This document shows, one piece after another, positions 54,991-60,786 of a stretch of 64,000 bases of DNA. Position 1 is the stretch's first letter; each line of letters starts with the position of its first letter. A program made the position numbers and the translations under genes. This stretch comes from Bacteroidaceae bacterium (lineage in GTDB: Bacteria; Bacteroidota; Bacteroidia; Bacteroidales; Bacteroidaceae), in contig JAGAAS010000029.1 in assembly GCA_017615125.1 (NCBI GenBank), positions 62,001 to 126,000 on the forward strand. Direction: 5' to 3'. The notes below the pieces were generated by a model that saw only the letters and a program-made list of their open reading frames with translations, did not search any database and had not been told where the DNA came from.

Positions 54991-55206
54991 AGGAAAAAGG
55001 GTAAAAATAATATGGAGAAGGAATCTCGCCGTATGAAGAGCCGATGGAGCAGCGAGAGGAGAACGAAGCTTGCTTCAGTTATCCCGAGTCGCGACAGAGG
55101 AAGAGCATAGAAAAATATGCTCAAAGAAGCCGGCGAGATGTAGAAAGAAAAAAAATTTTTCAAGAAGGGAAAAAATTTTTTTGGACAAAGAAAAAATTAA
55201 AAATAG
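54991..55206 (+). repeat. 21-bp modular array F (interrupted)
   Basis: The shared 21-mer occurs at 55017-55037. A less regular stretch (55038-55122) follows, then a GCCGGCGAGATGTA core and units at 55143 (21 bases), 55164 (22) and 55186 (21). It lies between the attenuator and the DAHP synthase start, inside the transcribed leader. Confidence 0.8.
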
Positions 55207-55212
55207 AGAACA

Positions 55213-56226
55213 ATGATTGCCGTATTAAAGAAAGACGTTTCAGAGAGCCAGAAACAGAACCTCGTCAAGTGGCTCAAGGGGCACGGAGTAGAAGTGCACA
55301 TCAGCGAAGGACAGTATCAGACTGTCGTCGGACTTGTCGGCGACACAAGCCGCATTGACATCCATCTGCTCGAAGGCCTCGATATGGTGGAGAGCGTTAC
55401 CCGCATCAGCGAGCCGTTCAAGTGCGCCAACAGGCGCTTCCATCCCGCCGACACCATCGTGGAAGTAGGAAGCGGAGAGAACAAAGTGCTGATAGGCGGG
55501 GGAAACACAGCCATCATCGCAGGACCCTGCTCCGTTGAGTCGGAAGAACAGATTGTCGGCATTGCCCGCTCGGTAAAGGCATCGGGAGCCTCGCTCCTGC
55601 GCGGAGGAGCCTTCAAGCCCCGCACTTCTCCCTACGACTTTCAGGGACTTCGGGAAGACGGGCTGGAACTCCTGCGCATAGCCCGCAAGGAAACAGGCCT
55701 GCCCATCGTTACCGAAATAATGAGCGAAAAACATCTCGACTTCTTCGAAGATGTGGACCTCATCCAGATAGGCGCACGAAACATGCAGAACTTCGAACTG
55801 CTGAAGGCACTCGGAAAAGTCAACAAGCCCATCCTCTTGAAGCGAGGCCTTTCCGCTACAGTCAAGGAATGGCTCATGAGCGCTGAGTACATTATGGCAG
55901 GAGGAAACGAGAAAATCATCCTCTGCGAGCGCGGCATCCGCAGCTACGACACCTACACGCGCAACGTGCTCGACCTTTCCGTCATCCCTGTCCTACGTGA
56001 GTTGACTCACCTGCCCGTGATTGTCGACCCAAGTCACGCCACAGGACATTCCCGGCTCGTTCCCAGCATGTCTCTTGCAGCTATGGCGGCAGGAGCCGAC
56101 GGACTGATCATCGAGGTACATAACGATCCGGCTCATGCCCTCTGCGACGGAGCCCAGTCGCTCACGCCTGCCCAGTTTGACGAGCTGGCACAAAAGATTC
56201 GCAACCTTCAATCGGTAATAGGATAA
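55213..56226 (+). CDS. aroF: 3-deoxy-7-phosphoheptulonate synthase
   Basis: The 337-residue enzyme condenses phosphoenolpyruvate and erythrose-4-phosphate, the first step of aromatic biosynthesis. An N-terminal ferredoxin-like regulatory domain (residues 1-70, MIAVLKKDVSESQKQNLVKWLKGHGVEVHISEG) precedes the type I-beta barrel. The barrel has AIIAGPCSVESEEQI, LLRGGAFKPRTSPYDFQGL, ILLKRGLSATVKEW, ILCERGIRSY and PVIVDPSHATGHS. It is the first structural gene after the attenuator; tyrA starts 4 bp after its stop. Confidence 0.95.
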   Translation: MIAVLKKDVSESQKQNLVKWLKGHGVEVHISEGQYQTVVGLVGDTSRIDIHLLEGLDMVESVTRISEPFKCANRRFHPADTIVEVGSGENKVLIGGGNTAIIAGPCSVESEEQIVGIARSVKASGASLLRGGAFKPRTSPYDFQGLREDGLELLRIARKETGLPIVTEIMSEKHLDFFEDVDLIQIGARNMQNFELLKALGKVNKPILLKRGLSATVKEWLMSAEYIMAGGNEKIILCERGIRSYDTYTRNVLDLSVIPVLRELTHLPVIVDPSHATGHSRLVPSMSLAAMAAGADGLIIEVHNDPAHALCDGAQSLTPAQFDELAQKIRNLQSVIG

Positions 56227-56230
56227 ACGT

Positions 56231-57085
56231 ATGGAAAAAACGGTAGGAATAGTTGGATTAGGCCTCATCGGAGGCTCTTTAGCCAAAGCATACAAGAGAG
56301 CCGGCTGGACGGTTTTCGGAGAAGACAAAGACACGAGCATTGTCGACTACGCTATGCTGCAGAATGTCGTCGACGCGCCTCTTGACGAACAAACCCTCGC
56401 GGATTGTTGCCTCATACATCTTGCCGTCATCCCTTCGGCAGCTATCGGCTGGATGAAACAGCATGCTCCCTCTATTCCGAAGGACTGCCTCCTTGCCGAC
56501 GACTGCGGCACGAAAGTGCATGTCTGCCAGGAGGGCTTCGAGCTTGCCAAAGCAAACGGCTATACCTACGTGGGCTGCCATCCTATGGCTGGCACGCACC
56601 ACAGCGGCTTCGCCTGGTCAAAGGCCGATATGTTCTGCGGAGCTCCTATGGTGGTAGTGCCTCCTACGCGCGACGACTTGAACCTTCTGGAGCATATCTG
56701 CGACATGCTGGCTCCGCTGGAGCTTGGACGCGTCGTCTTCGCTCATGCCGACGAGCACGACAGAGTCATCGCCTTCACCTCGCAGCTTGCCCACGTCGTC
56801 TCAAACGCCTACGTTAAGAGCCCCACGAGCCAGCAGCACTTCGGATTCAGCGCAGGAAGCTATCAGGACCTTACCCGCGTTGCCTGGCTCAACGAGCAGA
56901 TGTGGACGGAACTCTTCCTTGACAACCGCGAGAACCTCCTTCGCGAGATTCGTTCTCTGGAAGCTTCGTTGGAAGAGTATGCTGTTGCCCTCGAAGAGAA
57001 CGACAGCGAAACGCTTTGCCGCCTGCTGCGCGAGGGACGCCTCGCAAAGGAAGCAACGATGAAACAAGAAGTGCTGAAGAAATAA
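56231..57085 (+). CDS. tyrA: Prephenate dehydrogenase
   Basis: The 284-residue protein has an N-terminal NAD-binding motif VGIVGLGLIGGSLAKAYKRAGW and the family sequence CHPMAGTHHSGF with the catalytic histidine, followed by the helical dimerisation domain. It converts prephenate to 4-hydroxyphenylpyruvate for tyrosine. There is no fused chorismate mutase or ACT domain. The gene is tightly coupled to aroF (4 bp) and pheA (30 bp). Confidence 0.92.
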   Translation: MEKTVGIVGLGLIGGSLAKAYKRAGWTVFGEDKDTSIVDYAMLQNVVDAPLDEQTLADCCLIHLAVIPSAAIGWMKQHAPSIPKDCLLADDCGTKVHVCQEGFELAKANGYTYVGCHPMAGTHHSGFAWSKADMFCGAPMVVVPPTRDDLNLLEHICDMLAPLELGRVVFAHADEHDRVIAFTSQLAHVVSNAYVKSPTSQQHFGFSAGSYQDLTRVAWLNEQMWTELFLDNRENLLREIRSLEASLEEYAVALEENDSETLCRLLREGRLAKEATMKQEVLKK

Positions 57086-57115
57086 TCTCCCAACCAAGAA
57101 ACCCCTCAACCGAAT

Positions 57116-58258
57116 ATGGATCTTGAATACTACCGCAACAAGATAGACGAAACCGACAATGAAATCTGCCGGCTTTTCCGGCAACGTATGGATATCGTCA
57201 ACCAAGTAGGACAATACAAGCGCGAGAACGGCATTCCCATCGACAACAGTTCGCGCGAGCGACAGGTTCTCACACACATCTCCAAACAACTTCGTCCCGA
57301 CTTGGAAGATTTCGGGCGCTCCCTCTACCGTTCCATCTTCGACATCAGCAAAGCCTACGAGGCAATGCACAAGGAGAAAGACTCACCCCTCTATCAGGAG
57401 CTCTCCACGCTCATTGCTGCCGAGCCCGTACCCTTCCCGAAGCGCGCCTCCGTTGCCTGTCAAGGGCGCGAGGGAGCCTTCTCCCAGATGGCTGCCGAGC
57501 AGCTTTTCGAAGTGCCTGAAATCATGTTCAACAACACCTTCGAAGGTGTCATCCAGATGGTTACGAGCGGGATGTGCGAATTCGGCATTCTCCCTATTGA
57601 AAATTCCAATGCCGGCTCGGTGAACGAGATTTACGACCTGCTCGTGAAGTACGACGTCCACATCGTGCGGAGCACACGCCTACGCGTTGACCATCAGCTC
57701 CTTGCGGCACCGGGCACGAACCTCAGCCAGATACGAAAGATCCTCTCCCACCCCCAGGCGCTGAGCCAATGTTCCCACTTCCTCTCCAAGCTGCCCGACG
57801 TCGAGCTTGTCCCCTTCGAAAACACCGCGATGGCCGCCCAGAAGGTTGCCGACGACAAGACAAACTCGCTCGCTTCCATCTCCTCGAAGAGCTGCGCCGT
57901 CGTTTACGGGCTCGACGTGCTTGCAAGCGACATCAGCAACAGCGACAACAATCACACGCGCTTCATCTGCATCAGTCACGACGTGCGCATCTACCCGGGA
58001 GCCGACCGAACGAGCATCATGATGATTCTTCCCCACAAGCCCGGCTCACTCTACGGCGTGCTCTCGCGCTTCAATGCCGTCGGCGCCAACCTGCTGAAGC
58101 TGGAGAGCCGCCCTATGCCGGGAAGAGACTTCGAGTTCGTCTTCTACTTCGACATTGAGATGTCTGTCTACAACCCAAAGTTCGCCTCCCTCATCAGCGA
58201 GCTCGACCACAGCGGCGAAACATTCCGCTATCTCGGCACCTATCTCGAGAGCATCTGA
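57116..58258 (+). CDS. pheA: Bifunctional chorismate mutase / prephenate dehydratase
   Basis: The 380-residue protein has three parts. AroQ chorismate mutase spans residues about 1-85 (YYRNKIDETDNEICRLFRQRMDIVNQVGQYKRENGIPI). Prephenate dehydratase spans about 110-285 (VACQGREGAFSQMAAEQLF, ILPIENSNAGSVNEIYDLL, NHTRFICIS). A Phe-binding ACT domain spans about 300-375 (LPHKPGSLYGVLSRFNAVGANLLKLESRPMPGRDFEFVFYFDIE, with the ESRP motif). It makes phenylpyruvate. As last gene of the operon it supports the reading of the leader peptide as a Phe/Tyr sensor. Confidence 0.95.
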   Translation: MDLEYYRNKIDETDNEICRLFRQRMDIVNQVGQYKRENGIPIDNSSRERQVLTHISKQLRPDLEDFGRSLYRSIFDISKAYEAMHKEKDSPLYQELSTLIAAEPVPFPKRASVACQGREGAFSQMAAEQLFEVPEIMFNNTFEGVIQMVTSGMCEFGILPIENSNAGSVNEIYDLLVKYDVHIVRSTRLRVDHQLLAAPGTNLSQIRKILSHPQALSQCSHFLSKLPDVELVPFENTAMAAQKVADDKTNSLASISSKSCAVVYGLDVLASDISNSDNNHTRFICISHDVRIYPGADRTSIMMILPHKPGSLYGVLSRFNAVGANLLKLESRPMPGRDFEFVFYFDIEMSVYNPKFASLISELDHSGETFRYLGTYLESI

Positions 58259-58351
58259 CGAAAAAACCAGCCCACACGCCCCCAGCAGCAGGCCCGCACG
58301 AAGCTCCCCACACGCCCCTTATCTCTCCACCCGAGTTTATTTTTTTGTGGA

Positions 58352-58445
58352 GGGGGTTTATCAACGCGTTGAGACACCTTTATCAACGCGTTGGGACACC
58401 TTTATCAACGCGTTGATAAACCCCCGAAGTTAAAGAAAAAAAACG
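58352..58445 (+). repeat. Triple-palindrome element E3 (CAACGCGTTG x3, 22-bp period)
   Basis: CAACGCGTTG occurs at 58362, 58384 and 58406 (22 and 22 bp). The left arm GGGGGTTTATCAACGCGTTG (58352-58371) and its exact reverse complement at 58406-58425 enclose the middle copy, a perfect 20-bp inverted repeat. The tail GAAGTTAAAGAAAAAAAACG follows. It lies 93 bp after the pheA stop. Confidence 0.92.
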
Positions 58446-58446
58446 A

Positions 58447-58864
58447 TTACTTTGAATTCCGCACAGGACGGATACTTAGACCAGAACCGCGATCTTGGAC
58501 ACGGTCCGCACCCCTTGAATTCGAATTAAAGCTAATAACCCAAGCGGCTTTGCAGCATCCCTCATCAAGTGTGTGTGACCAGTACCAGCCATCCGAGCCG
58601 GTTCGCAAGCTTACGCTCCGACACTTCCTGCTGAGCATACGCCGCCGACAAACCCTGAACAGTACCCTGAAGCTCCATGAACGACTGCTGAAGGAGCGAC
58701 AGCGACTGCGACGCCTGAGACCAGTTCACAATGCTCCCGCTCAGACGGTCCGCCTCCAGCTTCACTTCCTTCACTGCATCACGGAGCGAATCGGCATCCA
58801 CCTCCACCTTCTTAAAGGTCCCGTTATCGCTTATCTTTATAAAAAAACTGACCGTTTCTGCCAT
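58447..58864 (-). pseudogene. Composite phage fragment: tape-measure N-terminus joined to a C-lectin-type tail protein C-terminus
   Basis: From ATG 58864 the minus strand encodes about 85 residues, MAETVSFFIKISDNGTFKKVEVDADSLRDAVKEVKLEADRL...AAYAQQEVSERKLA, like the start of Mu-type tail tape-measure proteins of Bacteroides phages. The frame then ends after 99 residues. In another frame the last ~50 codons (58447-58600) read LRTGSDGWYWSHTLDEG...FNSNSRGADRVQDRGSGLSIRPVRNSK. This is the terminus of a DUF1566/C-type-lectin-like domain, the kind also used as a variable region in diversity-generating retroelements. The two halves meet near 58605, pointing to a deletion. No complete gene remains. 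Confidence 0.6.
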
Positions 58865-58888
58865 CGATTAAAACTTTTTCTTTATTTT

Positions 58889-59039
58889 TGCGACCACACT
58901 TACAACTGACATGATGGTTTTGTTTGACATAACCCCGTTTTTGCGCTTGGCACAGGATTATCCATATTTCACAATGGCTATATGTTGCATCGCGGCAATA
59001 CTTGTATATTTGCTTATTGTCGTAATTCGCACGATATAA
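58889..59039 (+). CDS. 42-residue membrane protein with its own promoter
   Basis: ATG 58911 to TAA 59037 encodes MMVLFDITPFLRLAQDYPYF, then a membrane helix with core TMAICCIAAILVYLLIVVIR. A TATTTTTG box at about 58883-58890 lies 20 bases upstream, divergent from the tape-measure fragment. Small membrane proteins of this size occur in phages (holin- or lysogeny-related) but nothing identifies this one. The coding part is 58911-59039; the interval includes the leader. Confidence 0.5.
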
Positions 59040-59048
59040 GTCCTAATT

Positions 59049-59150
59049 TCATCCTATCCCGTAACGCTTCTTCGCGGCTTCATAACGGGCCCTTCGCTCT
59101 TCCTCGCTCAGCTCCTCGTCATCCTTCCGCCCATTCTCCCCATTAAGTCC
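59049..59150 (-). pseudogene. C-terminal fragment of a phage protein
   Basis: The minus strand ends with codons for GENGRKDDEELSEEERRARY and then EAAKKRYGIG and a stop at 59049-59051. The charged helical end is typical of small Mu-like phage tail-assembly proteins. No start with matching content is found upstream, so only the 3' end seems preserved. The exact left boundary is a guess. Confidence 0.4.
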
Positions 59151-59226
59151 ATTAGCCCCAACGCCTCACCTACGGGGAAGGACGCAAGGGGGCTTCGCCT
59201 TTTTTCCCTCACGCCCCGCACGACGG

Positions 59227-60087
59227 GGCTCCATTAGACTGGTAGTCGAGAACCTCTACTACGGGGAACACCCCACAGAGACGCTCGTCACAAAGGCGTT
59301 CCGATTCGACGAGGAGGTGCTCGAACGTGCGCTCCGCAACATCTATGAGCAGAACTTCCAGCCCATGTCCGACCCCTTCTGGCGTATCTACTACCCCCCC
59401 AACGGCTGGAACTGCCGATGCACCGCCGTGCAGGTGCGCAAGGCCAAATACCCCGAGACACCCCACGACGAGGCCATGCAGCGGGGCCGGCAGGCAACGG
59501 CCAAAGATAAACGCGGCATCTTCCAGTTCAACGCCGGCATCGAACAAAAGACCTTCCCCGACTACAACCCATACACCATCTCCCGATGCCGCGACTGCGA
59601 CATTGCAAAAGGGAAAACCTCACTCGCTTTCGTCCCCGAAAACGAGCTCTGTGCCGCATGCCGGCTATTGCATGAGTGCGTAGAGGACAGGACTAAAACC
59701 CAAACGGCTATCGAGCGAACACACTACCTCCACGAAATGGAGCCCCTGCTTCATGTCAGACATGAAAAGCCCATCGACGAGGGTGCCATCAAGGTCGGGT
59801 TCTCTACCTATGGAAACAAGCACCTTTTCTCTGACACTTTCGGCAGGTCAAAAGTCTTGCTCAAAGAAGACTTGAAAGATTTGGGAACACTCCTTGAAAA
59901 CAGCACCTACATCAACGATTCCGCACTAACCCATCCAAGGCGGGACAATATCACGCATTTCTACTATTTCAAGGCAGAACTGCATGGAAGAACGATAAGG
60001 CTCAATGTTGCAAAACAAATATACAATAGACCTAACGGACAAACCGAAGTAAGATATTTCCTATATTCAGTCAATGATATATCATAA
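59227..60087 (+). pseudogene. MuF-type phage head protein remnant with C-terminal toxin-like nuclease domain
   Basis: The frame is open from about 59200 and ends at TAA 60085. A short N-terminal helical part (VENLYYGEHPTETLVTKAFRFDEEVLERALRNIYEQNF) runs straight into the MuF signature DPFWRIYYPPNGWNCRCTAVQV, so the usual region between them seems deleted. From about 59735 to the end (LLHVRHEKPIDEGAIKVGFSTYGNKHLFSDTFGRSKVL...ITHFYYFKAELHGRTIRLNVAKQIYN) it resembles the PBECR group (phage-Barnase-EndoU-ColicinE5-RelE-like nucleases) attached to phage head proteins. The toxin-like domain looks intact; the head-protein part does not. Confidence 0.65.
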
Positions 60088-60096
60088 AAAACACAC

Positions 60097-60187
60097 CGGG
60101 CGGCTATTAGGTCTCAATTGCCAGTACGCCATTCCCGATGTGTTCTATTTGCACCGAAGGCGGCGCTTAGGACTCAAATGCCAGGTT
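60097..60187 (+). repeat. Two imperfect direct repeats, 60 bp apart
   Basis: GGCGGCTATTAGGTCTCAATTGCCAG-like sequence at about 60099 recurs as GGCGGCGCTTAGGACTCAAA-TGCCAG at about 60159, with five differences. They lie in the noncoding space after the MuF remnant. Confidence 0.65.
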
Positions 60188-60214
60188 ACCTTTCCTTCAA
60201 TGCTTTATTCTTGT

Positions 60215-60492
60215 TGCAAATGTACAACAAATTTCCAAACCTCCAAACAAAATGACGAAAATAAAACAGAAAAATCTCAGAAAATGGCAATTACACACAT
60301 TTGCCATCACTTTCAACGAACTTCTATTAGTGAAGTATGGGTTAGGGAAAAAGATGGAAGTATTAGACTACTATATAAAAAAACGGACGGCTAACATGAT
60401 TGTTAGCCCCCGCTGGCGAGGAATCGGTAGTCATTAGCTACGGAATCCTCGATGCAAATGTACAACAAATTTCCAAACCTCCAAACAAAATG
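60215..60492 (+). repeat. 40-bp exact direct repeat flanking a 61-codon frame
   Basis: The 40 bases at 60215-60254 (starting TGCAAATGTACAACAAATTT and ending CCAAACCTCCAAACAAAATG) are identical to 60453-60492. Both copies end in a start codon followed by (G)ACGAAAAT. The duplicated leader thus serves two different small frames. Confidence 0.85.
60252..60437 (+). CDS. 61-residue basic protein in the phage remnant, unknown
   Basis: The ATG at 60252 ends the first copy of the 40-bp repeat. The frame encodes MTKIKQKNLRKWQLHTFAIT, then FNELLLVKYGLGKKMEVLDY and a basic tail. It is lysine-rich and helical at the N-terminus. The same leader precedes the gpG fragment, which gives it some support as a real gene. 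No family is recognised. Confidence 0.4.
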   Translation: MTKIKQKNLRKWQLHTFAITFNELLLVKYGLGKKMEVLDYYIKKRTANMIVSPRWRGIGSH

Positions 60493-60786
60493 GACGAAAA
60501 TGTTCAGAAAATAATAAAAAACATCCTGCGCGACATCCAGGTAGAGCTCACCGACGAGTTCGACCAGAACTTCGAACGCCAGGCGTTCTTCTCACAGGCA
60601 TGGCAACGGCGCAAAAGCCCCGTCAGAAACGAGGGAAGGGCCATACTCGTCGACACCGGACAACTGCGACGAAGCATCAAAAGCCGCATCAACGGCGACA
60701 CCATAGCCTTCTATACCGACCTCCCCTATGCCGCCATACATAACGACGGTGGCGAAATCGTCGTCACAGCCCGCATGAAACGCTTT
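60490..60786 (+). pseudogene. Truncated Mu gpG-like (tail completion/virion morphogenesis) gene
   Basis: ATG 60490 starts MDENVQKIIKNILRDIQVEL, with TDEFDQNFERQAFF, RAILVDTGQLRRSIKSRI and LPYAAIHNDGGEIVVTARMKRFL following. The words VDTGQLRRSI and YAAIHNDGG are typical of Mu virion morphogenesis protein G (Phage_tail_S). After RFL (near 60789) the frame runs into the antisense of the alanine racemase 3' end, so the gene is cut there. About two thirds of the usual length remains. Confidence 0.65.
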
